A stretch of 64,000 nt of DNA, taken from Olleya sp. Hel_I_94 (GTDB taxonomy: Bacteria > Bacteroidota > Bacteroidia > Flavobacteriales > Flavobacteriaceae). Below, piece by piece: positions 1-9,433 of the stretch; the stretch's first letter is position 1; each line of letters begins with the position of its first letter. The stretch is from positions 1,493,001-1,557,000 of the forward strand of contig NZ_VISI01000002.1 in assembly GCF_007827365.1 (NCBI RefSeq), in the 5' to 3' direction. The notes under the pieces were generated by a model. That model ran no database searches and was not told the origin of the DNA. It saw only the letters and a program-made list of their open reading frames with translations. Both the position numbers and the translations under genes were made by a program.

Positions 1-2
1 TA

Positions 3-59
3 TTATTGAAAGGAAAGAAAATGGAAACAAATTTAATTGGAGTAAAAAACTGTGGCTAA
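3..59 (+). CDS. 3' end of a cassette gene (partial)
   Basis: An open frame runs from the window edge to a TAA at 57-59 that lies inside the R'' box of the first attC-like site. It encodes about 18 residues ending in VKNCG. The product cannot be identified. Stops falling inside the hairpin are also seen in several complete cassettes here, which supports this as a real C-terminus. An ATG at 21 would give only a 12-residue peptide. Confidence 0.35.
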   Translation, partial: LLKGKKMETNLIGVKNCG

Positions 60-247
60 CAACGTGTATAGCTCATTGCTATTCAGTTGATTAAACCAAA
101 TTTAAAGCATATTTGGAAAGTCGCCAAATTTTTAAATTTGACGATTTCCAATAAAAAAGATAAATAGTAAAATTTAAAAATCTGGCTTGTGCCTCAACCG
201 AAAATTAATCGCTAATTTGCACGCAACGAGCCATACACAAGACCGTT
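52..247 (+). repeat. attC-like site, long variant
   Basis: R'' is GTGGCTAAC and the site ends in CCGTT. It is 196 bp, longer than the usual 130. The arms read GTGTATAGCTCATTGC and GCAACGAGCCATACAC: compared with the common arm the inner ATTA/TAAT is replaced by GCTC/GAGC, a paired change. A/C oppositions remain at arm positions 7 and 12. Confidence 0.8.
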
Positions 248-420
248 GTGTGTAATGTAAAAATCGTGCTAAAATTGAACATTTGAACTAAAAAAGCCAA
301 CGCTCAAACAGCACATTTATTTTTTTGCCGACACGAAAGCCAACGCTGAAAAAAATAAAAGAGCTGTTTCTTGCCAACGCTCGGAATAATATTAAATTTG
401 AGAAAAAAGATTAAAATTTT
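248..420 (+). other. Leader of the restriction-enzyme cassette with repeats and a hairpin
   Basis: This gene-free stretch holds GCCAACGCT three times (296, 339, 373). A near-perfect inverted repeat of about 20 bp pairs AAACAGC plus an AT-rich run at 307-327 with an AT-rich run plus GCTGTTT at 348-369. The motif ACATTTGAACTAAA near 280 recurs with GCCAACGCTC near 3669-3693 beyond the gene, so the gene is flanked by related sequence. It may be regulatory or an insertion scar. Confidence 0.5.
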
Positions 421-3400
421 ATGAGCTTATTTCAGAACTCTGTTCTAAACAAATATTTAAAAGGATTGGAGTCCGAAAAAGTTAATCAAGCTTACGAACG
501 ATTTACGAGCCATTTCCATAATCCGACCATTCAGGAAAATATTCGAAATTCCAAAGAGGAACAATATCAAGGCGAATTTCTGATTGACCTTTTTGTAAAC
601 GTATTTGAATACGTTAAGAATCCGACACCAGATTTTAATCTTACAACGGAATTAAAAAACATAAAAGGCTCAAAAAAGACAGATGGAGCAATTTTAAAAG
701 GCGAAAAAGCACTTGCGGTAATTGAACTGAAAGGAACAAACACAACCGATTTAAGCAAAGTAGAAACTCAAGCATTTGGATATAAAAACAACCAACCTGG
801 TTGTAATTATGTAATTACTTCCAACTTTGAGAAGTTGCGTTTTTACATTGACAATGCAGTAGATTTTGAAGAATTTAATTTATTCCAATTAACGAAAGAA
901 CGTTTTGATATCCTTTGGCTTTGCCTTTCGTCTGAATATCTTTTAAAAGACATTCCTAAAAAAATTAAGGACGAATCCTTAACGCAAGAGGAAAAAATCA
1001 CAAAAGAACTTTACAAAGACTACGCATCTTTCAGAAATGAAGTTTTTGATAGCATTCAAAAGGAAAATCCGCAATACGACAAACTAACCTTATTCAAGAA
1101 AACGCAAAAATTACTTGACCGTTTTTTATTCATCTTCTTTGCAGAAGACAGGTTATTACTTCCACCTAATTCAATTAGGTCTATAGTAAACCAATGGACA
1201 GATTTAAAAGATAAATACGATGAGTATTTTCCTTTGTACGACCGTTTTCAAAAGTATTTCGGTTATATGAATTCTGGTTATAAAGGACAACAACACGATA
1301 TTTTTGCTTACAATGGAGGTTTGTTTGCACCAGACGAGATTTTAGACAACATCAAAATTAACGATGAATTGCTTTACAAACACACAGTTAATTTAAGCAA
1401 TTACGATTTTGAAAGTGAAGTAAGTGTAAATATTCTTGGTCATATATTTGAACATTCTCTAAACGACATTGACGAAATCCAAGCAGAAATTCAAGGAGTT
1501 TCAACTGAACAAAGCAAAACAAAACGAAAAAAAGATGGTGTTTTTTACACGCCAAAATACATTACCAAATACATTGTAGATAATACTGTTGGCAAACTTT
1601 GTGAGGAAAAGAAAATTGAACTTGACATACAAGAAGCTGAATACGAAAAAGAACGTAAAGGAAGAAAGAAAGCAACACTAAAAAAATTAACTCAAAAATT
1701 AGAAGATTATAGAAAATGGCTATTACAAATTACCATTTGCGACCCAGCTTGTGGTAGTGGAGCTTTTCTAAATCAAGCTTTGGAGTTTTTAATTGCAGAA
1801 CATCAATATATTGACGAATTACAAGCCAAACTCTTTGGAGACGCAATGGTTTTAAGTGAAGTTGAAAATGCAATTTTAGAAAATAATATTTATGGTGTTG
1901 ACATCAATGATGAAAGTGTAGAAATTGCAAAACTATCACTTTGGTTAAGAACAGCACAAAAAGACAGAAAACTAACTTCATTAAACAATAATATTAAATG
2001 TGGTAACAGTTTAATTGATGACCCTACTTTTGCTAGAGAAAAAGCTTTTAATTGGAATAACGAATTTCCAGAAGTTTTTGCAAATGGAGGTTTTGATGTT
2101 ATTATTGGAAATCCACCTTATGTTAGACACGAGATAATTAAAGAGTTTAAACCTTCATTTCAAAAGGATTATGAAACATATTTAAGTACAGCAGATTTAT
2201 ATGTGTATTTCATTGAATTGGGCATCAAAGCTTTGAAAACAAACGGATTATTAGGTTTTATTAATCCAAACAAATTTATCAAAGCATCTTATGGAAAAAA
2301 TTTAAAGCAATTTTTAAGTAAATTACAAATTGAACAATTAATTGATTTTGGAGAATTAAATGTTTTTCAAGATGCTGTTACTTCACCTCTGATTTTGATA
2401 ATTAGCAATAAAGTTTTTGACTATGATGCTAAATATCTTCAAATTCAAACTCTTAAAAATTTAGATATTAATTTTAGCCTGAAAAGTGAGGGAATAAGTC
2501 TAAAACCTGAAATCTTTCAACAAGAAAAATGGAATTTAATATCAGAACAAGAACTTTCAATTTTAAATAAAGTTCAAAACAATGGAATTTCTATTGCTAA
2601 CAATAAAGAATTAGATATTAAACGTGGATTACTTACAGGTTTAAATGATGCTTTTATAATAAGCGAAGAAGTACAAAAAGATATAATCACAAAAGACCCA
2701 AAGTCTGCCGAATTAATCAAGAAATTTATTGATGGCGATGATGTTCGGAAATTTGAAATTAGAAGTAAAGGAAAACATTTAATTTGTATTCCAAGTGGTT
2801 ATACAGATTTACAAGAAGAATTTGAAAATGAAAATGATGCGTGGTTTTGGCTAAAAACTAATTTTTATGGAATTGCAGAATTTTTAGAACCATTTAAAGA
2901 AAAAGCAAAAAAACGAACAGATAAAGGAAAGTATTGGTGGGAATTAAGAGCTTGTGATTATTACAATCTTATTGATAACCCCAAAATTATTTATCCAGAA
3001 ATTGCAATGAGTTCTCGTTTTGCATTTGACGAGGAAAGCACGTATATAAACAAAACAATATTTTTAATTAATAGTTCAAGTCTTTCGTTATTAGGCTTAT
3101 TAAATTCTAAACTCATTTGGTATTATTTAATGAATATTTGTGCTTCACTTGGCGACCCTAAAAATGGTGGAAGATTGAATATGCAAAGAATTTATTTAGA
3201 AACTATAAGTTTTCCAGAGCATTTAATTATTGAGAGTTCAGATTTGACTGAACCTGCTAAAACAGTAAGAACTTTATATGCTTCTCTTAACAAAAAGATT
3301 AATCGTTTTAGAAAGAGAGTATTAAACACAGAAAGTTTTGGCATAGACAAACTTTCTAAAAAGCTAAACGAGTTTTACGATTATGATTTTAAAACCTTTT

Positions 3401-3603
3401 TAGCAGAACTTAAGAAAAAGAAAATCACATTAAGTCTTTCTCAACAAGACGAATGGGAAGAATATTTTGATGAATATAATAAAGAGATAAACGAGCTTAA
3501 AAATCGCATAAATGGAATTGAAAATGAAATTGATAATTTGATTTACAAACATTATGAATTAACTCAAGAGGAAATTAAAATAGTAGAAGATGCCAACGCA
3601 TAA
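421..3603 (+). CDS. Type IIG (Eco57I-like) restriction-modification enzyme
   Basis: A single-chain restriction endonuclease and adenine-N6 methyltransferase of 1060 residues, the usual size for the family. The N-terminal nuclease shows D88 and E102-x-K104 in a PD-(D/E)xK arrangement. The methyltransferase has motif I DPACGSGAF at about 441 and motif IV NPPY at 564. The C-terminal 400 residues fit a TaqI-type specificity domain. It should cut unmodified foreign DNA and protect its own site. It is alone in the first complete cassette (R' GTTGTGTGTA, R'' TACACACAAC), so one cassette delivers a complete defence system. The first ATG after an AT-rich leader is used. Recognition sequence cannot be read from the protein. 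Confidence 0.93.
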   Translation: MSLFQNSVLNKYLKGLESEKVNQAYERFTSHFHNPTIQENIRNSKEEQYQGEFLIDLFVNVFEYVKNPTPDFNLTTELKNIKGSKKTDGAILKGEKALAVIELKGTNTTDLSKVETQAFGYKNNQPGCNYVITSNFEKLRFYIDNAVDFEEFNLFQLTKERFDILWLCLSSEYLLKDIPKKIKDESLTQEEKITKELYKDYASFRNEVFDSIQKENPQYDKLTLFKKTQKLLDRFLFIFFAEDRLLLPPNSIRSIVNQWTDLKDKYDEYFPLYDRFQKYFGYMNSGYKGQQHDIFAYNGGLFAPDEILDNIKINDELLYKHTVNLSNYDFESEVSVNILGHIFEHSLNDIDEIQAEIQGVSTEQSKTKRKKDGVFYTPKYITKYIVDNTVGKLCEEKKIELDIQEAEYEKERKGRKKATLKKLTQKLEDYRKWLLQITICDPACGSGAFLNQALEFLIAEHQYIDELQAKLFGDAMVLSEVENAILENNIYGVDINDESVEIAKLSLWLRTAQKDRKLTSLNNNIKCGNSLIDDPTFAREKAFNWNNEFPEVFANGGFDVIIGNPPYVRHEIIKEFKPSFQKDYETYLSTADLYVYFIELGIKALKTNGLLGFINPNKFIKASYGKNLKQFLSKLQIEQLIDFGELNVFQDAVTSPLILIISNKVFDYDAKYLQIQTLKNLDINFSLKSEGISLKPEIFQQEKWNLISEQELSILNKVQNNGISIANNKELDIKRGLLTGLNDAFIISEEVQKDIITKDPKSAELIKKFIDGDDVRKFEIRSKGKHLICIPSGYTDLQEEFENENDAWFWLKTNFYGIAEFLEPFKEKAKKRTDKGKYWWELRACDYYNLIDNPKIIYPEIAMSSRFAFDEESTYINKTIFLINSSSLSLLGLLNSKLIWYYLMNICASLGDPKNGGRLNMQRIYLETISFPEHLIIESSDLTEPAKTVRTLYASLNKKINRFRKRVLNTESFGIDKLSKKLNEFYDYDFKTFLAELKKKKITLSLSQQDEWEEYFDEYNKEINELKNRINGIENEIDNLIYKHYELTQEEIKIVEDANA

Positions 3604-3730
3604 GCCATACACATTCGCAATTCGCTTCAGCCAACACACAAGCCAAAAATTGCAAAAGAGTATGTCTTGCCAACGCTCACATTTGAACTAAATAACAAAC
3701 ATTGGAAAACCAAGCAGAACGTAAAAACAC
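3604..3730 (+). other. 3' region of the restriction-enzyme cassette
   Basis: No gene is seen. It contains GCCAACGCTC and ACATTTGAACTAAA, both also present in the 5' leader of the same cassette (280-381). The flanking repeats suggest the restriction gene was once inserted into, or duplicated with, a small repeated unit. Confidence 0.4.
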
Positions 3731-3860
3731 TACACACAACAACGTGTATAATTAATGGCTAGTTCAAGCCTACTTACGAAAATCCTCACGGATTTTCTAT
3801 TCGGTTTTTATTTACTAAATTAGGTGCTTAAACACGCCACTAATCATACACAAAACCGTT
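3731..3860 (+). repeat. attC-like site
   Basis: R'' TACACACAAC pairs with the cassette start GTTGTGTGTA at 245. The arms GTGTATAATTAATGGC and GCCACTAATCATACAC show the paired change TGGC/GCCA (usual TTGC/GCAA) and A/C at arm positions 7 and 12. The inner hairpin is GAAAATCC/GGATTTTC. Confidence 0.85.
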
Positions 3861-3882
3861 GTAGCCAATATAAGAAACGCCT

Positions 3883-4737
3883 ATGGGAACTTGGGGAACA
3901 GGAATTTCTTCAAATGATATTTACGAAGATATTAACTATGAATTCTTTGAATTATATAATCAAGGAATGGAAGTCTCTGCGATTACCGAAAAGTTAATTA
4001 AGGAAAATAAGGAACTGATTGATTCTCACGAAGACCAAAATAATTTTTGGATAACTATCGCCAAATCTCAATGGGAATGTAAATCGCTTGACCCAAAAGT
4101 TCTTAATCGAATTAAAGATATTGTCGAATCTGGAAAAGATATTGAATTGTGGAAAGAACTTGACGCTTCAACATCTTATTTGACTAAAAGGAAAAAAGTT
4201 CTCGATAGTTTTTTAGAGAAAATATCGACCGAAAAAAAGACATCTCGAAAACGAAAGGTAAAAAAATCACGAAATGCAATTTTTGAAAAAGGGGACTGTT
4301 TGGCTTTTAAATTAAATGATGGAGATTATTGTGGAGTTTTCGTGTTGGAATCGGAAATAGAAACGGAATTTGGACTGAATTTAATTGCTGTAACTGACAT
4401 TAAACAATCAGAAAAACCAACCGAAAAAGATTTCGAAAACGCAAAGCTATTATTTAGACTTGAACAACAAATAAACAAAGAGTATAAACCAAAGGAACAA
4501 ATTAGTTGGTATTATGCTCAACATTTCAAAAAATCAGAAACGGAATTTGAAAAAATTGGACAATTAAAAGTTAGTAAAGATTATTATTCAAATAAAGATT
4601 ATCAAAGCTTTTCGAATTGGGACAATCTGAAATTATTTCAAGATGAATTCTATTCTGACTTTGAAAATAATAAGTGTAAGAACAAAGTTAAATTAAGTAG
4701 TTTAAGGAAAAAATACTGGCTACAACACCGTATATAA
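3883..4737 (+). CDS. DUF4259-like protein
   Basis: 284 residues. The N-terminus MGTWGTGISSNDIYEDI matches the start typical of DUF4259 proteins, whose function is unknown. The middle (about 85-130) is lysine-rich, and the C-terminal 150 residues resemble no family I recognise. No signal peptide or membrane segment is seen, so it is probably cytoplasmic. The ATG lies 25 bases after the cassette start GTTGTAGCCA. The stop TAA is inside the following attC-like site, so the last residues (LQHRI) are encoded by the R'' box and left arm. The gene sits alone in its cassette without an obvious promoter. Confidence 0.7.
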   Translation: MGTWGTGISSNDIYEDINYEFFELYNQGMEVSAITEKLIKENKELIDSHEDQNNFWITIAKSQWECKSLDPKVLNRIKDIVESGKDIELWKELDASTSYLTKRKKVLDSFLEKISTEKKTSRKRKVKKSRNAIFEKGDCLAFKLNDGDYCGVFVLESEIETEFGLNLIAVTDIKQSEKPTEKDFENAKLLFRLEQQINKEYKPKEQISWYYAQHFKKSETEFEKIGQLKVSKDYYSNKDYQSFSNWDNLKLFQDEFYSDFENNKCKNKVKLSSLRKKYWLQHRI

Positions 4738-4847
4738 TTTATTGCTAGTTCTAGCCTACTTACGAAAATCCTTGCGGATTTTCTATTCGGTTTTTATTTG
4801 TTAATTTAGGTGCTTAAACCACGCAACAAACCATATACAACAACGTT
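4718..4847 (+). repeat. attC-like site
   Basis: R'' GGCTACAAC pairs with GTTGTAGCC at 3858. The arms are GTATATAATTTATTGC and GCAACAAACCATATAC, with A/C at positions 7, 8 and 12. The upstream reading frame ends inside it. Confidence 0.85.
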
Positions 4848-4876
4848 GGCACACATTTGAAAAATCGAACTAACCT

Positions 4877-5470
4877 ATGAAACTATTGACAGGATTTTAC
4901 ATTTTTGTATTAATTGCAAGTTTACTGACAATTAATAATAATTTGATTAATTTATTAAACCCAACAATCATAATTAGCCTAATTGGAATTGCGTCAGCAA
5001 TACTGTTTTTTACCAAAAAATCGAGTTTTTATTATTTGGGTATCATTTGGATTATTGCTCAAATTCCATATTTGATATTTGGAGAACATACTATTGATTT
5101 TTCTCAATTTCTGCATATTCATTTTTCTCTTAATATCGGTTCTGTATCTTTAGGATTAAATGCTCAAATATTTTTAATACTTTTTATAAAACCTCTTTTA
5201 CTTTCTGAATTTCTATTTCAAAAAGTGACTTTTAAAGCATACACTGAAAATAATAAATTAAAAAGAGAAAGTGAATATTCTTTTATTCCAACGGATATTG
5301 TAGGACAAAAATTAGTTGGGAATTCTGAAATTGAAATTGAAAACGAAATGTATTCCAAAGTGAAATTTGTACCGACAAAGAGTGAGAGAATAAAAAAAGC
5401 TGGAATTACTTTAATTCCCGATAATAAAATCGGAGAAATTAAAGCAACTGTAGAATATAAACTGAACTAA
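4877..5470 (+). CDS. Small integral membrane protein, unknown
   Basis: 197 residues with about four hydrophobic segments in the first 115, then a charged soluble domain of about 80 residues that is probably cytoplasmic. It resembles no family I can name. The soluble tail has repeated charged beta-type stretches, which could suit a small binding domain. It is the only gene in the cassette GTTGGCACAC...GTGTGCCAAC. The ATG is 32 bases after the cassette start. Confidence 0.65.
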   Translation: MKLLTGFYIFVLIASLLTINNNLINLLNPTIIISLIGIASAILFFTKKSSFYYLGIIWIIAQIPYLIFGEHTIDFSQFLHIHFSLNIGSVSLGLNAQIFLILFIKPLLLSEFLFQKVTFKAYTENNKLKRESEYSFIPTDIVGQKLVGNSEIEIENEMYSKVKFVPTKSERIKKAGITLIPDNKIGEIKATVEYKLN

Positions 5471-5475
5471 AAAAC

Positions 5476-5607
5476 GTGTGCCAACAATGTATAACCGCAA
5501 TTACGGCGGATTCGACTACGTCCGAATCCACTCGGAATTGCTAAGGTCAGTGCTTAACCGAAAATTATTAACTTTAAAACCGTAACTGACGGTTATACGA
5601 GACCGTT
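5476..5607 (+). repeat. attC-like site, second arm type
   Basis: R'' GTGTGCCAAC. The arms GTATAACCGCAATTACGG and CCGTAACTGACGGTTATAC pair well but leave one extra base on the right arm. The centre holds GGATTCGACTACGTCCGAATCC, partly self-complementary. The same type recurs at 14574. Confidence 0.8.
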
Positions 5608-5960
5608 GCCTACAATTGCAGAACTCAAATCAAAACGTGTCATACCGAATATAAAAATCACTGATTTTAAGCCAACATTATTAGTCTTTAGCTAACGCAA
5701 AGTACTCAGTTAACCAATTCAGAATTTTAGCCTGATAATGTAAGAAATACGATCTTCCGATATTCACTCAGACGCAACAACGACGCAAACCGAATTAGCT
5801 TGTTTACCTATAAAAAAGTAAAAATTAAAAACTGTAGGCAACACAGCATATAAAAAATTGTTTACTTTAGTGTCTTAATTATGGAAGTTGTTTATTTACT
5901 TACTGCTGAAATTCCTTCGGAATTTCATTGCGCGTAAACACAACTTTCCATATGCAACAC
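5605..5960 (+). mobile_element. Non-coding cassette, copy 1
   Basis: 356 bp. It starts GTTGCCTACAATTGC; its R'' TGTAGGCAAC is at 5833-5842, followed by its own attC-like hairpin to 5963. The 225-bp payload contains no credible gene. This copy has the ACGATCTTCCG payload variant and the right arm CATATGC that pairs fully with the left arm GCATAT. Confidence 0.85.
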
Positions 5961-5997
5961 GTTGGCAAACATTTAAGAAAAACTGCATAATTAGAAA

Positions 5998-6660
5998 ATG
6001 AAGAACTTTTTAATAATCGTTTCAATCCTATTTTTCTGTAATCTAAATTACGGACAAATTGCAGTTATAAAAGATGTTGATGGATTTACAAACGTTCGGA
6101 AACTTCCTAAAATTGATTCTGAAGTCATTTATAAACTCAAAGATTCCGAAGTATTTAGTTATCAAGAAAACGAAACAGAATCGGATTGGATAACCGTATA
6201 TATTTCAAAAAACAAATACCAATTGGAATGTGGAGAAGACGATACTTTTATGGGTTACATTCATAAAAGTCGTTTATGCCAAATTGAGGATTTGACTAAG
6301 TACACTGGAACTGAATTTTCATTTGAGTATAAGCTAAAGAAATTTAGTTTGGAAAATAAAATTTCGGATTTTGACGGAAAATGGCTGACCAAAATTAATG
6401 GACGTAGAATTTATGGAACTGACGGAAATATTCCTAAAACAGAAGTTGAAGGAATTGAAACCTCAATAAATGGAAAGTCTATTGAAATTCCAAACATCTT
6501 TTACGAGGATATTTTTGAATGTAACAATGAATTTGAAATCAATAAAAACAAAGATGATTATATTGTTCATCAATGGAATAGCGATGGAGCTGGCGGATAT
6601 TTAATTGTTTGGGTTTTGGGTAATGACAAGTTAAAACAACGACTAATTTTAATACCATAA
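5998..6660 (+). CDS. Secreted SH3b-domain protein, copy 1
   Basis: 220 residues. A signal peptide of about 19 residues ends before GQIAVIK. Residues about 20-95 form a bacterial SH3 domain (the stretch DGFTNVRKLPKIDSEVIYKL is characteristic), usually a peptidoglycan or peptide binder. The remaining 125 residues are an unassigned beta-rich domain with GTDGNIPKTE and SDGAGGYLIVW. It is probably periplasmic or exported. A second cassette at 15414 encodes the same protein with only two residue differences (C/Y near residue 78, E/V near 160). It is alone in its cassette. Confidence 0.75.
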   Translation: MKNFLIIVSILFFCNLNYGQIAVIKDVDGFTNVRKLPKIDSEVIYKLKDSEVFSYQENETESDWITVYISKNKYQLECGEDDTFMGYIHKSRLCQIEDLTKYTGTEFSFEYKLKKFSLENKISDFDGKWLTKINGRRIYGTDGNIPKTEVEGIETSINGKSIEIPNIFYEDIFECNNEFEINKNKDDYIVHQWNSDGAGGYLIVWVLGNDKLKQRLILIP

Positions 6661-6672
6661 AAATAAAAACGA

Positions 6673-6803
6673 TTTGCCAACACCGTGTAAAATTAATTGC
6701 TTGGTGCAAGCCTACTTACGAAAATCCTCGCGGATTTTCTATTCGGTTTGTATTTGCTAAATTAGGTGCTTAAACCACGCAACTAATTTTACACAAACAC
6801 GTT
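6673..6803 (+). repeat. attC-like site
   Basis: R'' TTTGCCAAC pairs with GTTGGCAAA at 5961. The arms GTGTAAAATTAATTGC and GCAACTAATTTTACAC differ from perfect pairing only at position 12 (A/C), so this is one of the most regular stems in the window. Confidence 0.85.
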
Positions 6804-6823
6804 GGCAACAAGCTGAAAAAACC

Positions 6824-7447
6824 GTGACTGAAAATCAAAATCCATATAAAATTTTAAAATATCCACCTGCGTATATGGATGGATATTTAGCTATTAATGG
6901 TTGTTTATCCGAATATTGTATCCCAATAGAATTCACAAAAAACAACGGAGAAAAATGGGTTTACGGATTTCACGGAGAAATTGAAAAAGGAATTGAAATA
7001 ATTGACTTAAAAGACAACAGATATTTTTTCATATCAACAACCAATGAGTTAAACACAAATTACATAGTTGACGTTGAAACAATAAATCCAATTAAGGAGA
7101 TTGATTATGTTTCAGAAATTTTAAAATACAAAAGTAAACTAATATTGATTTTAAGTTCCAATTCAATAGCAATAGTAAATAAACCGAATGATATAGAATA
7201 CATCGAGAGTTTATGTTGGGACGGAATAAGAAATAACCGAATTGAAAATGGAGTTCTAAAAGGTCAACTTTATGATTGGAATAATAGTGATAGCGGAGAG
7301 AAATATGACAAAACTAATTATGAACTTGACTTGAAAACACTGATTTTAAGAAAAGGAAAGGAATTAGAACGAAAACAAGTCCCAATAAAAAAAATGAAAC
7401 TCGAAAAAGTGGAAGTCAAAAAACAAAAATGGTGGAAAATATGGTAA
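6824..7447 (+). CDS. Cassette protein of unknown function
   Basis: 207 residues from a GTG start. No in-frame ATG lies near the 5' end, and the preceding stretch is A-rich, as usual here. There is no signal peptide or membrane segment. The protein begins with TENQNPYKIL and ends with a lysine/tryptophan-rich tail (QKWWKIW). The predicted strands look like a small beta-rich immunity or WD-like protein, but I recognise no family. It is the sole gene in the cassette GTTGGCAAC...GTTGCCAAC. Confidence 0.65.
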   Translation: MTENQNPYKILKYPPAYMDGYLAINGCLSEYCIPIEFTKNNGEKWVYGFHGEIEKGIEIIDLKDNRYFFISTTNELNTNYIVDVETINPIKEIDYVSEILKYKSKLILILSSNSIAIVNKPNDIEYIESLCWDGIRNNRIENGVLKGQLYDWNNSDSGEKYDKTNYELDLKTLILRKGKELERKQVPIKKMKLEKVEVKKQKWWKIW

Positions 7448-7463
7448 ACGGAATAAAAAGCCA

Positions 7464-7593
7464 GTTGCCAACACCGTATAAAATTAATTGCTAGTTTTAG
7501 CCAGTTTACGAAAGTCCTCGCGGACTTTCTATCTGTGATTTATTTGCTAACTTTAGTGCTTAAATCACGCAACTAATCTTATACAACAACGTT
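7464..7593 (+). repeat. attC-like site
   Basis: R'' GTTGCCAAC. The arms GTATAAAATTAATTGC and GCAACTAATCTTATAC have A/C at positions 7 and 12. The inner hairpin GAAAGTCC/GGACTTTC carries a compensated change from GAAAATCC/GGATTTTC. Confidence 0.85.
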
Positions 7594-7610
7594 GGCATTA
7601 ATACACCTAA

Positions 7611-8942
7611 ATGAACGCAAAAAAGAAAAAGAAATACACATTAGAAGAGGTTTTTACACCAAGTCAGCCAGCTAAATATACTTTCGTTGAAAGAAGTTCT
7701 GTGAACAATAGACTAGAACGAGCTTTAAAAACACCAGGCAAACAATTGGTAATTTATGGACATTCAGGAGCTGGAAAAACAACTCTTTTGACAAATAAAT
7801 TCAAAGCAAAAAAAATAAAATCAATTACAACGAGATGTGTCACTGGAATGACATTATCAGACATTGTAAAAGACGCATTTAGTCAATTAGAAATTTTCTA
7901 TGTAACACAATCAGATAAAGTTGAAAGCAATAAATTAGGTGGAGGTTTGAGCGCATCTTATTTCGGTTTAAAGGCATCTATATCAGCAGATACTTCTGGA
8001 AGTAGTAAAACAGTTGTAAAAAGAGCTGTAGAATTGCCCATTAACCCTCAAACACTAGCCAAGTTTATTGGAGAGTCTGGAAATTGTTGGGTAATAGAAG
8101 ATTTTCATAAAATAAATTCAGAAGATAAAGTTTTATTAGCTCAAATAATGAAAGTTTTTATGGATTCATCAGTTGATTATCCAAAGCTCAAAATTATTGC
8201 AATTGGAGCTGTAAATACAGCACGAGAAGTGGTTCAATATGACCCTGAAATGCGTAACAGAATTTCTGAAATCGAAGTTCCTCTGATGAGTGTGGAAGAT
8301 TTAGAAGATATACTTACGGTTGGTCAAGATTTATTAAACATCTCAATTCCACATACCATTACAGATAAAATTGTTGCTTATTCTAGTGGTCTTCCTGCGG
8401 TTACACATCAGCTTGGATTATTGATGTGTGAGGCTAGCAAAGTCGAAATAACTCATAATTCTGCAAAAGCCTTAAAATTAGACATAAAGACTTTTGATAA
8501 TGCACTAGACGAATATTTGAATGAAAATTCAGATACACTTAAAGCTGTATATGAAAATGCAACAAAAATATCTCATAAAAGAAAATCCGAAAACCCAAGT
8601 GATATTCTTACTGCGATTTTAGCTTCAAACAAAGAGAATATTTCGATTTTAGAAATAAAAGAAAATTTACAACTGAGTGATAAAACATATAAGGGAAATA
8701 ATTTAAAAAAATATGTTGATGAACTTACAACACCAAATCGTTCAGAAATTTTAAGATACAATAAAGATTCAGGAACATATTACTTTTCAAATCCTTTTAT
8801 AAAAGCATACTCACAATGTGCATTAAAGAGAGATGTTCAAACAGGTAGTATGAGTCCGAAAGCATTTTTAAAAGAGTTTAGAGATACTTTTGACAAAGAA
8901 TTAGAAATTGCAAGACTGGCATTTGAAAGAGATTTTGAATAA
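7611..8942 (+). CDS. AAA ATPase, ORC/Cdc6- or STAND-like
   Basis: 443 residues. The Walker A motif GHSGAGKT lies at 50-57 and a Walker B-like stretch WVIEDFHKI at about 161-169. An arginine-finger region and a winged-helix-like C-terminus (about 320-420) follow. Such soluble ATPases occur as nucleotide-sensing switches and in phage-defence systems, often with a separate effector. No effector is seen in this one-gene cassette. The N-terminus is lysine-rich (KKKKKY). Residues about 105-140 form a glycine/serine-rich insertion (GGGLSASYFGLKASIS). The ATP-binding call is firm. The biological role is not known. Confidence 0.8.
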   Translation: MNAKKKKKYTLEEVFTPSQPAKYTFVERSSVNNRLERALKTPGKQLVIYGHSGAGKTTLLTNKFKAKKIKSITTRCVTGMTLSDIVKDAFSQLEIFYVTQSDKVESNKLGGGLSASYFGLKASISADTSGSSKTVVKRAVELPINPQTLAKFIGESGNCWVIEDFHKINSEDKVLLAQIMKVFMDSSVDYPKLKIIAIGAVNTAREVVQYDPEMRNRISEIEVPLMSVEDLEDILTVGQDLLNISIPHTITDKIVAYSSGLPAVTHQLGLLMCEASKVEITHNSAKALKLDIKTFDNALDEYLNENSDTLKAVYENATKISHKRKSENPSDILTAILASNKENISILEIKENLQLSDKTYKGNNLKKYVDELTTPNRSEILRYNKDSGTYYFSNPFIKAYSQCALKRDVQTGSMSPKAFLKEFRDTFDKELEIARLAFERDFE

Positions 8943-8949
8943 TAAGTAC

Positions 8950-9083
8950 TAATGCCAACACCGTGTATAATTAATTGCTTTAGCAAGTGCTTATTTGGAA
9001 AATTCCTTCGGAATTTTCTCGCGTTCGTTTTTGTTTACTAAATTAGTTGCTGAAACACGCAACTAACCATACACAATCACGTT
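8950..9083 (+). repeat. attC-like site
   Basis: R'' TAATGCCAAC pairs with GTTGGCATTA at 7591 over ten bases. The arms are GTGTATAATTAATTGC and GCAACTAACCATACAC. The inner hairpin GGAAAATTCC/GGAATTTTC has a TTC loop. Confidence 0.85.
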
Positions 9084-9433
9084 GCCTACAATTGCAACGC
9101 TCAATTCAAAACGTGTAATACCGAATATAAAAACCACTGTTTTTAGCTAACTTTATTAGTCTTTAGCTAACGTAAAGTGCACAGTTATCCAATTCAGAAT
9201 TTTAGCCTGATAATGTAAAAAAGTATGGTTTTCCGATATTCACTCAGACGCAATATTGACGCAAACCGAGTTAGCTTGTGGCTCAAAAAAAATAAAATTA
9301 AAAACTGTAGGCAACACAGCATATAAAAAATTGTTTACTTTAGTGTCTTAATTATGGAAGTTGTTTATTTACTTACTGCTGAAATTCCTTCGGAATTTCA
9401 TTGCTCGTAAACACAACTTTCCATATGCAACAC
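9081..9433 (+). mobile_element. Non-coding cassette, copy 2
   Basis: 353 bp, first of four tandem copies. R' is GTTGCCTAC and R'' TGTAGGCAAC at 9306. The payload has the AAGTATGGTTTTCCG variant. No gene is seen. Confidence 0.85.
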
